Part shown: piece after piece, positions 54,539 through 62,445 of the stretch
How positions within the stretch are numbered: the stretch's first letter is position 1
Layout of the letters: each line of letters begins with the position of its first letter
Origin: VRUE01 sp963822295
GTDB taxonomy: Bacteria > Actinomycetota > Thermoleophilia > Solirubrobacterales > 70-9
Direction of reading: 5' to 3'
DNA length: 64,000 bases
NCBI GenBank assembly: GCA_963822295.1
Contig: CAWGHD010000001.1
Location: 7,686 to 71,685, forward strand
Position numbers and translations under genes: made by a program
The notes under the pieces: model-generated
Told to the model about the DNA's origin: nothing
The model's database searches: none
The model's input: only the letters and a program-made list of their open reading frames with translations

Positions 54539-55873
54539 GTGCGCTCGCCGCTGCGGATCGCCGTCGGCCTCGCCCTCTCGCTGGCGGCGCTCTCGCTCGC
54601 GCTGCCCTACGACCCCGTCTACGACCCCTGGGCGTGGCTGGTCTGGGGCCGCGAAGCCGCCGGCCTCGACCTGAGCACCGCCGCCGGCCCGTCCTGGAAG
54701 CCGCTGCCGGTGCTGGTCGACGCGCCGCTCTCGCTGCTCGGCGACGGCGCGCCGAGCGCCTGGCTCCTCGTCAGTCGCAGCGGCTGGCTGCTGGCGCCGG
54801 TCCTCGCCGGCTGGCTGGCGGCGCTGCTGGCGGGGCCGGAGGCGGGACGCTGGCGCTGGCCGGCGGCGGCGCTCGCCGGCGCCTCGGTCGCCCTCACCTG
54901 GGACGCCTTCACGCCGCCGCTCCGGCAGTTCAGCGGCGGCCTCTCCGAGCCCCTGGCGGTCAGCTTCGTGCTGGGGGCGATCCTCGCGGCGCTCGCCCGG
55001 CGCCCGGCCCTCACCCTCTGGCTCGGCGTCGGAGCCGCCCTGCTGCGTCCGGAGGCCTGGCCCTTTCTCGCCGTCTGGGCGGCGCTGGAGCTGCGGCGCA
55101 GCCCGGCGCTGCGCCGCCAGGCGATCGCGGCGGGGGCGCTCGTCCTCGCCGCCTGGTTCGTGCCCGACCTGGTCGGATCCGGCAACCCGCTCGAGGGGTC
55201 GGACACGGCGCGCCGCGGCGGCGTCGAGCTCGGGGAGTTGCTCGAGGTGTCGGGCCGAGCGCTGGCGGCGCCGCTCGCCGCCCTCTGGCTCGGCGTTCTC
55301 CTGCTGCTGCCCGAGTGCAGGCGGGAGCCTCGCGGCGCGGCGGCCATCCTGCTCGCCGGCGCGGCCGCCTGGGTCGCGGTGGTGGCGGCGATGGCGGTGG
55401 TCGGCTTCGCCGGCCTGCCGCGCTTCCTCGCCCCGGCGACCGCGGTCCTCTCGGTGCTCGGCGCCGCCGGGCTGGCCCGCGCCGGAGCCGCGGCGTTCGG
55501 CGCCCCGCGCCGGCGCGCCCTCGCCGCTCTGGTCGCCGCCGCGCTCCTCGCCGCCTGCGTCGGCGTCGGGCTGCGGGTGGGGGAGGTGCCCGGCAACGTC
55601 GAGACGGTGCGCGCGCAGGCGGACTCGATCGACCGGCTCTTCTCGCTCGCCGACCGGGTCGGTCGCGAGCGCCTGCTCTCCTGCGGCGGGCGCGTGCGGA
55701 TCACCGAGCTGCTCGGGCAGACGGCGCTCGCCTGGAAGCTGGAGACGCCGATCGAGAACGTGCGGGCCCTGCGCCGTCCGCGCCACGGGGTCGTGCTGAG
55801 CACGGAGCCCCTGGGGCGGGGGGTCGAGATCGACCGCGTCGGCCAGTGGCGGGCGACGCGGCTTCCCTGCTAG
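54539..55873 (+). CDS. Multi-pass membrane protein, GT-C glycosyltransferase-like
   Basis: A 444-residue protein with about 10 membrane helices. An acidic pair near the first loop (Y-D-P-V-Y-D-P-W-A-W) is followed by long hydrophobic Ala/Leu segments and a soluble C-terminus (about 90 residues) with R-V-R-I-T-E-L. The topology and the aspartate in the first loop recall polyprenyl-phosphate-using GT-C enzymes, but no definite signature is seen. The GTG start is six bases after the permease stop. It overlaps the next gene tail to tail by four bases. Confidence 0.65.
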   Translation: MRSPLRIAVGLALSLAALSLALPYDPVYDPWAWLVWGREAAGLDLSTAAGPSWKPLPVLVDAPLSLLGDGAPSAWLLVSRSGWLLAPVLAGWLAALLAGPEAGRWRWPAAALAGASVALTWDAFTPPLRQFSGGLSEPLAVSFVLGAILAALARRPALTLWLGVGAALLRPEAWPFLAVWAALELRRSPALRRQAIAAGALVLAAWFVPDLVGSGNPLEGSDTARRGGVELGELLEVSGRALAAPLAALWLGVLLLLPECRREPRGAAAILLAGAAAWVAVVAAMAVVGFAGLPRFLAPATAVLSVLGAAGLARAGAAAFGAPRRRALAALVAAALLAACVGVGLRVGEVPGNVETVRAQADSIDRLFSLADRVGRERLLSCGGRVRITELLGQTALAWKLETPIENVRALRRPRHGVVLSTEPLGRGVEIDRVGQWRATRLPC

Positions 55874-57360
55874 ATGGTGGGCTCCTCGACCAGCGGCCGC
55901 GCCATCGCCGGGGTCTCCGGCGCCGCCCGGTAGGGCTGCTCCTCGGGCTCGAGCCGCTCGTGGTAGACGCTGTCGGCGTTGACCGCCCAGATGTCGTGGC
56001 CGGCGCCGTCGCAGTGGTTCTCGACCGCCCGCATCGCGGTCAGCATCGAGTGGTCGGAGTTGTTGTATCGATGGAGGCCGTTGCGACCGATCTGCTGCAG
56101 GTTGGCGATCCCGTCGAGCCAGCCGCGCATCCTGCCGACGCGGGCCGCGTACTCGGCGTCGTAGATCGGATAGGCCTTCGGCACCCGGATCACGTGGCCC
56201 TCGCGGAAGCGCCCCGCCGGGACCAGGCCGAGCCCGTCCGCCTCCTCGCGGGCCAGCGCCACGAGCTCGGCGTCGCCGGCCCCCCAGAGCTCGTCGCCCT
56301 CGAAGCAGAAGTACTCGAGGCCGATGCAGGAGCGACCGGGGCGGGCGCTCATCCAGGGGCTCCAGGCGCGGTAGTTCTGGATCCTGCCGACGCGGACCCC
56401 CGGCTCGTGGACGTAGACCCAGTTGTCGGGGAAGGGAGGCTCGCCGTCGATCACCAGGGCGACGGTGAGGAAGTCGCGGTAGCGAAGCCCGCCGGCGGCC
56501 TCGGCGACCGCGGCCGGGGCCTCGCCGCCGGCCATCCCGGCGAGCGCCCGCAGCGGCGCCGAGGAGATCGCGGCGCCGACCTCCACCCGCTCGCCGCCGG
56601 CGACGATCGCGGCGACCCGGTCGCCGTCGAGCTCGAGCGAGTCGACCGGGGCCTCAAGGCGCAGCTCGCCGCCCGCGGCGACGATGCGGCGCGCCATCTC
56701 CTCCCACATCTGCCCGGGGCCGAGGCGGGGGTAGCGGAACTCCTCGATCAGGCTTTTCGGGGTCTCGCCGCCGCGGCGCGGCAGGGAGGCGCGGGCGGCG
56801 CTCATCAGCGAGAGGCCGGCGATCCGCTGCGCAGCCCACTCGGCGCGCAGCTGGTCGGTCCCGACCCCCCAGACCTTTTCGGTGTAGGACTTGAAGAAGA
56901 GCTCGAAGAGGCGGCGGCCGAAGCGGGCGGTCACCCAGTCCTCGAAGCTGGCCTCCTCGCCGCCCCGGCGGGCCCTTGCCGCCGCGTAGGAGGCGACGCA
57001 GCGGGCCAGCTCGAGCGGCCCGACCTTGGCGACGACGTCGGCCGCGCGCAGCGGGTAGTCGAGGAAGCGCCCCCGCCAGTAGATCCGCGAGAGTCGCGGC
57101 CGGAGCAGCATCTCGGGCCCGAGCAGCTCCTCCCACAGGGCCTCGACCTCGGCGCTCTTGGTGAAGAACCGATGGCCGCCGAGGTCGAAGCGATGGTCGC
57201 CGCGCACCACCGTCTGCGCCAGGCCGCCGATCGCGCCGGTCGCCTCGAAGACGACGACCCGACGCCCGCGGCGGGCGAGCAGGTAGGCGGCGGTCAGGCC
57301 CGCCGGGCCGGCGCCGATCACGCCGACCGGGGCCGCGCCCTCTGTTCCCGCCTCCGTCAT
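55870..57360 (-). CDS. FAD-dependent oxidoreductase, UDP-galactopyranose mutase/protoporphyrinogen-oxidase-like
   Basis: A 496-residue flavoprotein. The dinucleotide site is V-I-G-A-G-P-A-G-L-T-A (residues 13-23), followed by G-G-L-A-Q-T, G-G-H-R-F-F-T-K, and Y-W-R-G-R-F-L-D-Y-P-L. These match the COG1232-type enzymes found in polysaccharide clusters, close to UDP-galactopyranose mutase. The real substrate is unknown. TAGCAT at 57371-57376, ten bases upstream, is a likely -10 box. It is divergent from the glycosyltransferase at 57390. Confidence 0.82.
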   Translation of the reverse strand: MTEAGTEGAAPVGVIGAGPAGLTAAYLLARRGRRVVVFEATGAIGGLAQTVVRGDHRFDLGGHRFFTKSAEVEALWEELLGPEMLLRPRLSRIYWRGRFLDYPLRAADVVAKVGPLELARCVASYAAARARRGGEEASFEDWVTARFGRRLFELFFKSYTEKVWGVGTDQLRAEWAAQRIAGLSLMSAARASLPRRGGETPKSLIEEFRYPRLGPGQMWEEMARRIVAAGGELRLEAPVDSLELDGDRVAAIVAGGERVEVGAAISSAPLRALAGMAGGEAPAAVAEAAGGLRYRDFLTVALVIDGEPPFPDNWVYVHEPGVRVGRIQNYRAWSPWMSARPGRSCIGLEYFCFEGDELWGAGDAELVALAREEADGLGLVPAGRFREGHVIRVPKAYPIYDAEYAARVGRMRGWLDGIANLQQIGRNGLHRYNNSDHSMLTAMRAVENHCDGAGHDIWAVNADSVYHERLEPEEQPYRAAPETPAMARPLVEEPTI

Positions 57361-57376
57361 CAGGGCAAAGATGCTA

Positions 57377-57390
57377 TTAGGTATCCCTAA
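57377..57390. promoter_or_regulatory. Palindrome TTAGG-N4-CCTAA in the divergent promoter
   Basis: TTAGGTATCCCTAA has the same 5-4-5 design as the core of the iron-transporter box at 51869-51882, though only about 11 of 19 positions fit the full DtxR/IdeR consensus. It touches the minus-strand -10 box and the first base of the plus-strand ATG. Control of both genes by one regulator is a hypothesis. Confidence 0.4.
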
Positions 57391-58334
57391 TGCCCGCGTC
57401 CGACGGCCCCAGCGGCCGGCCCAGCCCGCGCCTGGTCGTCGTGATCCCCGCCGGGGACGCGCCGCCCACCCTCGACCGCTGCCTCGCGGCGCTCGCCGCC
57501 GGCGACCGCCGCCCGGACGAGGTGATCGTCCAGACCGAGCCCGCCGGGGCCGGGCCGGCGGAGCTGCGCAACGCCGGCGCCCGCCTCGCCGAGGCCGATC
57601 TGATCGCCTTCGTCGACTCCGATGTCGAGGTGAGGCCCGACGCGCTGGCCCTGGTCGAGCGCCACTTCGTCGAGGATGCGGGCCTCGACGCCGTCTTCGG
57701 CTCCTACGACGACGAGCCCGATGCCCCGGGCGTGACCTCGCGCTTCCGCAACCTGCTCCATCACCACGTCCACACCGAGGCGGCGGGGCCGGCGGCGACT
57801 TTCTGGGCCGGGCTGGGGGCGGTCCGCAGCGAGGCGTTCGCGGCGGTCGGAGGGTTCGACGCGCGGCGCTTCCCGAAGGCGAGCATCGAGGACATCGAGC
57901 TCGGCATGCGGATGAGGCGCGGCGGCGCGCGGCTCCTGATCGACCCTCGGATTCGCGGCCGCCATCTGAAGGCCTGGACGCCGCTGACGATGGTTCGCAC
58001 CGACTTCTCGCGGCGGGGGGTCCCCTGGGTCAGGCTGCTCCTGCGCGACGGCGGCGACATCGGGACCCTCAACCTGGGCTGGCGCCACCGCGCCAGCGCG
58101 CTCGCGAGCGTCCTCGTCGCGGCCGCCGTCCTGGGCCGCCGCCCCCGGCTGGCGGCCGGGTCGCTGGCCGCCGTGCTCGTCCTCAACCGCAGGCTCTACC
58201 GGCTGCTCGCCAGGCGCGGCGGCGCGCCCCTGCTGCTCGGCGGGGTCGCCCTCCACATCGCCCACCAGCTGACCGCCGTCGCGGCCCTTCTCGCGGGCGC
58301 CCTCGCCCACCTGGCCGGCGGGAGACGGCGGTGA
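57390..58334 (+). CDS. Glycosyltransferase family 2
   Basis: A 314-residue GT-A enzyme. It shows the nucleotide-sugar start V-V-V-I-P-A-G-D, the metal motif D-S-D-V-E-V, a later F-W-A-G-L-G-A-V, and the catalytic-type E-D-I-E-L-G-M-R. Two C-terminal hydrophobic segments suggest membrane binding. The donor and acceptor sugars are unknown. It is the first of three plus-strand genes joined by overlapping stop/start codons. Confidence 0.85.
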   Translation: MPASDGPSGRPSPRLVVVIPAGDAPPTLDRCLAALAAGDRRPDEVIVQTEPAGAGPAELRNAGARLAEADLIAFVDSDVEVRPDALALVERHFVEDAGLDAVFGSYDDEPDAPGVTSRFRNLLHHHVHTEAAGPAATFWAGLGAVRSEAFAAVGGFDARRFPKASIEDIELGMRMRRGGARLLIDPRIRGRHLKAWTPLTMVRTDFSRRGVPWVRLLLRDGGDIGTLNLGWRHRASALASVLVAAAVLGRRPRLAAGSLAAVLVLNRRLYRLLARRGGAPLLLGGVALHIAHQLTAVAALLAGALAHLAGGRRR

Positions 58335-59281
58335 GCCGGCCCCGCCTGCGGCTGGGCCTGGTCGGCTGCGGGCGGATCGCCGAGCGCGGCTACGCCACGG
58401 CGCTCGAGGGCCTCGACGCGATCGAAGTCGCCGCCGTCGCCGACCCCGATCGCGACCGTGCCGCGCGGCTCGCCGAGCGCTTCGGGGGCGCCGTGAGCCA
58501 TCCGGGCGCCGAGGAGCTGGTCGCGGCGGGCGGCATCGACGGCCTGATCGTCGCCGCCCCAGCGGCGCTCCACCTGCCGGTTGCGCGGCTGGCGGCCGCG
58601 GCCGGGCTCCCCAGCCTGGTCGAGAAGCCGCCCGCCCCCGACCTCGCAGGCGCCACGGCGATGGCCGAGCTGGCGACACCGCCCGCCGTCGGGTTCAATC
58701 GCCGCTTCCTGCAGGGCGACGCGATCATTGCCGGCCTTCCCGCCGACGTCTGGCTCGACCTCGACCTCGAGCTCCGCTTCCGCCGCGACGGCTGGGGCGC
58801 GCACGAGAGCCGCGACGAGGCGCTGCTCGACGCCGGCACCCACCTGATCGACCTTGCCTGCTTCCTGACCCGGTCCGACCCGATCGCGGTGCGCGACGCG
58901 ACTCTCGACCAGGAGCGGGCATCCCTCTCGCTGGAGCTGGCCCGGGGGAGGGCCCGCCTGCGCTGTGCCACCGACGCGGGCTACCGCGAGCGGGTCGTGG
59001 TTCGCGACAGCGGCGGCCGTGTCGTCGCCTCCCACGCTCTGGGAGGCGTGCGCACCCGCCTCGCCCGCCTGGGGGGCGCACCCGACCCGCTGGCCCTCTC
59101 CCTGCGCCGGCAGCTCGAGGCATTCGCGGCGTTCGCCGCCGGCGCCGGGCCTGGCGCCCTGGCAGGGGCCGGCGACGGCATGCGCGCGATGGCCGCGGTC
59201 GAGGCGGCGAGACGCTCGGCGGAGCTGGGCGGCGCCGAGGTCACGGTCGGGCCGGCGCCCGCCCCGGCGGCGGAGCGATGA
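58331..59281 (+). CDS. Gfo/Idh/MocA-family sugar oxidoreductase
   Basis: A 316-residue NAD(P)-dependent enzyme. It has the Rossmann motif G-L-V-G-C-G-R-I-A, the E-K-P motif of the family (V-E-K-P-P), then G-F-N-R-R and D-A-G-T-H-L-I-D. Members oxidise or reduce sugars and sugar nucleotides. The GTG start overlaps the glycosyltransferase stop. Confidence 0.88.
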   Translation: MSRPRLRLGLVGCGRIAERGYATALEGLDAIEVAAVADPDRDRAARLAERFGGAVSHPGAEELVAAGGIDGLIVAAPAALHLPVARLAAAAGLPSLVEKPPAPDLAGATAMAELATPPAVGFNRRFLQGDAIIAGLPADVWLDLDLELRFRRDGWGAHESRDEALLDAGTHLIDLACFLTRSDPIAVRDATLDQERASLSLELARGRARLRCATDAGYRERVVVRDSGGRVVASHALGGVRTRLARLGGAPDPLALSLRRQLEAFAAFAAGAGPGALAGAGDGMRAMAAVEAARRSAELGGAEVTVGPAPAPAAER

Positions 59282-60786
59282 TCGCCGTCCTCCAGTTCGA
59301 CGCGGTCAGCGCCGGCCTGATGGGGCGGCTCGGCTCGGAGGGCCGGCTGCCCAACCTCGAAGCGCTGGCGGCCCGGGGGACGCGCCTCGAGCTGGACGGC
59401 CCGGCGGCGCACTTCCCCGCCAGCGCCTACCAGGACCTCTACCGGGGAGTGGAGGTCGGCGACCACGGCCTCTTCTACCCCTTCCAGTGGTCGGCGGGCC
59501 GTCAGGCGATCCGCCTCGCGGCGGAGTTCCAGGCGCCGCCCGCGATCTGGGAGCGGCTCGCCGCCGCCGGTCGGTCGACCCTCGCGATCGACCCCTACGA
59601 GTGCCACGCGCCGCGGGTGGCCGACGGGGTGCTGGTCAGCGGCTGGGGCATGCGCGAGCGGGTGGTGCTCGAGCGCTGGTCGCATCCGACCGGCGCCGAA
59701 CGGCCCCTGCGCCGCCGGCACGGGAGGCCGCCCGACGTCACCGAGGTCTTCGGCGCCCAGCGCCCCGCCGAGCTCCTCCGCCTTCGCGAGCGCTTCCTCG
59801 CCGCCCCCGCCCGGGTCGCCGACGCCGCGATCGAGCAGCTCGGCGAGCGCAGCTTCGACCTCGCCTGGCTCACCTTCGCCGCCCCCCACCTCGCCGGGCA
59901 CCGGCTCTGGGAGGTCCCGCCCTACGTCGAGGGCCTCGCGGCGGGGGATCGCGAGCTCCTCGACGCGGCCCTCGCCGACGTCTACGCCGAGGTCGACACG
60001 CAGGTCGGCCGGGTGCTCGCCGCCCTTCCGGAGGACGCCGACGTGATCGTCTGTTCGGTGCTCGGCATGGACGTCAACACGAGCCGGGCCGACCTCCTGC
60101 CCGGGATGCTCTCCGCGGTGCTCGGCGGCGGGACCGGGGAGGACGACGAGGAGGATTCGGACTCGGGCGCGATTTGGCGGCTGCGGGGGGCGCTCTCGGG
60201 ACGGCTGCGCGGCGCGGTGGCGGGGGCGATGCCCGATCGCATGGCGCTGGAGCTGACCGCGCGCCTCGAGCTGCGCGGAATCGACTGGTCCCGCACCCGC
60301 GCCTTCGCGCACCCCGCCGACAACCAGGGTTACGTGCGGCTCAACCTGAGGGGGCGGGAGAGCGACGGCATCGTCGACCCCGCCGCCGCGGATGAGCTGG
60401 CCGCCGAGATCGCCGCCGGCCTGCGCGACTTCCGCGACCCCGACGGCGAGCCGGCGGTTGCATCCGTCGACACGGTCCGCGGGCGCTGGAGCGGGGAGGC
60501 GGCTGACCGCCTCCCCGACCTCGTCGTCGGCTGGAGGCCGACCTCCTCGATCTCGCTCGACTCGGTGCGCTCCGAGCGGTTCGGGGTCGTGCGCCGCCAG
60601 GGCTACGGCAGCGGCCGCACCGGCAACCACACCGACGGCGACGCCTGGGCGGTGCTGGCGCCGGCCTCCTCGCGCCTGCGCGACCCGTCGCGGCCGGCAC
60701 GCATCGTCGACATAGCCGCCACGGTCGCCGCCCATTGCGGCGTCGAGGACGCCGGCCTCGCCGGCGAGCCGCTGCTCGAGCGCTAG
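59278..60786 (+). CDS. Alkaline-phosphatase-superfamily hydrolase (phosphodiesterase type)
   Basis: A 502-residue protein of the type I phosphodiesterase/nucleotide pyrophosphatase class. It begins I-A-V-L-Q-F-D-A-V-S, has L-P-N-L-E-A-L-A near residues 24-31, then F-P-A-S-A-Y, and near the C-terminus T-G-N-H-T-D-G-D where a metal-binding histidine is expected. The opening has D but lacks the usual second metal residue context, so activity is uncertain. Overlaps at both ends tie it to the oxidoreductase and to a convergent gene. Confidence 0.75.
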   Translation: MIAVLQFDAVSAGLMGRLGSEGRLPNLEALAARGTRLELDGPAAHFPASAYQDLYRGVEVGDHGLFYPFQWSAGRQAIRLAAEFQAPPAIWERLAAAGRSTLAIDPYECHAPRVADGVLVSGWGMRERVVLERWSHPTGAERPLRRRHGRPPDVTEVFGAQRPAELLRLRERFLAAPARVADAAIEQLGERSFDLAWLTFAAPHLAGHRLWEVPPYVEGLAAGDRELLDAALADVYAEVDTQVGRVLAALPEDADVIVCSVLGMDVNTSRADLLPGMLSAVLGGGTGEDDEEDSDSGAIWRLRGALSGRLRGAVAGAMPDRMALELTARLELRGIDWSRTRAFAHPADNQGYVRLNLRGRESDGIVDPAAADELAAEIAAGLRDFRDPDGEPAVASVDTVRGRWSGEAADRLPDLVVGWRPTSSISLDSVRSERFGVVRRQGYGSGRTGNHTDGDAWAVLAPASSRLRDPSRPARIVDIAATVAAHCGVEDAGLAGEPLLER

Positions 60787-61616
60787 GGCGGGGAGGGGGA
60801 GGTGCCCCTCCCCCTCTCGGCCAGGACTCCGGCTGCGGTCGCCAGCTGCGCCGCGAGCACCAGAGAACCCACGGTCGGGCCGCGGGAGAAGCCGGCGCGC
60901 AGGAGGCCGGCGTAGAAGCTCGGCGGTCCGGGGCGACGATCGCCGCTGCCCGCCCGATAGCGGGCGGCGCCGCGGCCGTAGCGGAACTGCTGCCGCAGGA
61001 AGGACCGCGTGTCCAGCTCCGGACGGTGGACGACGACTGCGTCGCCGACGAAGAGCGGCCCGCGGCCGAGCGCCGCGGCCCGCGCGGCCCAGTCGCGATC
61101 CTCGCCCGCCGCACCGGGATACCCCTCGTCGAAGGGAAGCTCGAGGAGGAGCTCGCGCGCCGCGGCGAGGTTGCAGGTCGGCGCGAAGCCCGGGGAGGGG
61201 GAGCCGCGCGCGGCCCCGGCGCGCTGGAGATGGTCGACGATCGCCTGCCAGGCGCGGTCGGGGGCGCCGGCCCCGGGCGCCGCCTCGGTGCGGCCGGCGG
61301 ATGCCGGCCCCCCCGCGCGGATCGGCGCCGCCAGCGCCGCCGCCCAGCCGGGGCGCGGCTCGCAGTCGTCGTCGGTGAAGCAGACGGAGCTTCCCTGAGC
61401 GGCGGCGACGCCGGCGTTGCGGGCCGCCGCCGGCCCGGCGCCCTCGAGCCTGACCAGCCGCGCCCCCGCCGCGCCCGCCAGTTGCGCGACGCGGTCGCCG
61501 TCGACGGAGCCGTCGTCGACGACCAAGACCTCGTCCCCCTGCCCGCGCAATGCCGCCAGGCAGCGTCCGAGCGCGTCGGGGCGGTCGCGGGTGGGAACGA
61601 CGATCGAGACTGTCAC
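60783..61616 (-). CDS. Glycosyltransferase family 2
   Basis: A 277-residue GT-A enzyme: V-S-I-V-V-P-T-R-D-R at the start, V-V-D-D-G-S, then D-D-D-C-E-P as the metal motif, and E-D-R-D-W later. The GTG at 61616 is the first start in front of the domain. It shares the gap with surE (divergent) and ends four bases inside the hydrolase gene. Confidence 0.87.
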   Translation of the reverse strand: MTVSIVVPTRDRPDALGRCLAALRGQGDEVLVVDDGSVDGDRVAQLAGAAGARLVRLEGAGPAAARNAGVAAAQGSSVCFTDDDCEPRPGWAAALAAPIRAGGPASAGRTEAAPGAGAPDRAWQAIVDHLQRAGAARGSPSPGFAPTCNLAAARELLLELPFDEGYPGAAGEDRDWAARAAALGRGPLFVGDAVVVHRPELDTRSFLRQQFRYGRGAARYRAGSGDRRPGPPSFYAGLLRAGFSRGPTVGSLVLAAQLATAAGVLAERGRGTSPSPP

Positions 61617-61622
61617 GCCGCC

Positions 61623-61628
61623 TAGAAT
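61623..61628 (+). promoter_or_regulatory. -10 box for leaderless surE
   Basis: TAGAAT ends seven bases before the GTG. No ribosome-binding site is present. The minus-strand glycosyltransferase starts only 19 bp away. Confidence 0.45.
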
Positions 61629-61635
61629 CGCTGAT

Positions 61636-62445
61636 GTGAGGGTCCTCTTGACCAACGACGACGGAATCTCGGCCCCCGGCCTGCAGGCGGCACGCCGCGC
61701 GCTGCGGGAGATCGACGGGCTCGAGCTCGACGTGATCGCCCCCGACTCGAACCGCAGCGCCACCGCCCGCAGCATCACCACGCGCTCGCCGCTGACGGTC
61801 GAGGAGGTCGAGTTCGGCGACGGCGACGTCGGCTACGCGACCGACGGCACGCCGGTCGACTGCGTCCGCTTCGCCGAGCTCGGCCTGGTCGGCGGCCGCC
61901 CCGACCTGATCGTCTCCGGGATCAACCACGGCGCCAACCTCGGCGACGACATCACCTACTCGGGCACGGTCGCCGCGGCCTTCGAGGGGATCATCCTCGG
62001 GATCCCTGCGGTGGCCCTCTCCCAGCAGTCCTCGGGCGGGGGCATGGGCTACGTCAGCGGCCGGTTCGACTTCGAGGTCGCCGCCTCCTTCACGGCCGAG
62101 CTCGTCCGCCGCCTGAGCGGCGAGTCGATGCCGGAGGCGACGCTGATCAACGTCAACTGCCCGGCCGGGGAGCCCGAGGGGATCGAGGTGACCAGGCTCG
62201 GCAAACGCATCTACAACGACGAGCTGAAGCTGGTCGGCGAGGACTCCGATCGCCGCCGCCGCTACGAGATCTACGGCTGGAAGCCGGGCTACGAGGAGAT
62301 CGACGGCACCGACCTCTACGCCGTCGCCCGCAAGCGGATCTCCGTGACGCCGATCCACTTCGACCTCACCGATCACGGCGGCATCGACAGCCTGCGGGGC
62401 TGGGGGTTCGAGGACATGCTCGCCTCCAGCGTCCCCTCGGCGTGA
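61636..62445 (+). CDS. surE: 5'/3'-nucleotidase SurE
   Basis: A metal-dependent nucleotidase of 269 residues. The metal-binding start is L-T-N-D-D-G, followed by A-P-D-S-N-R-S-A, D-G-T-P-V-D-C-V and S-G-I-N-H-G-A-N, all diagnostic. The GTG at 61636 is used because the ATG two bases earlier is followed at once by TGA. The stop overlaps the ligA start. Confidence 0.95.
   Translation: MRVLLTNDDGISAPGLQAARRALREIDGLELDVIAPDSNRSATARSITTRSPLTVEEVEFGDGDVGYATDGTPVDCVRFAELGLVGGRPDLIVSGINHGANLGDDITYSGTVAAAFEGIILGIPAVALSQQSSGGGMGYVSGRFDFEVAASFTAELVRRLSGESMPEATLINVNCPAGEPEGIEVTRLGKRIYNDELKLVGEDSDRRRRYEIYGWKPGYEEIDGTDLYAVARKRISVTPIHFDLTDHGGIDSLRGWGFEDMLASSVPSA

Noticed and set aside
57390..58334. Mycofactocin glycosyltransferase (MftF)
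   Set aside because: The protein is much shorter than MftF and no mycofactocin precursor or maturation genes are nearby.
58981..62376. 1131-codon minus-strand open frame
   Set aside because: Shadow of the hydrolase and surE genes; part of it reads in another frame of the real minus-strand glycosyltransferase.
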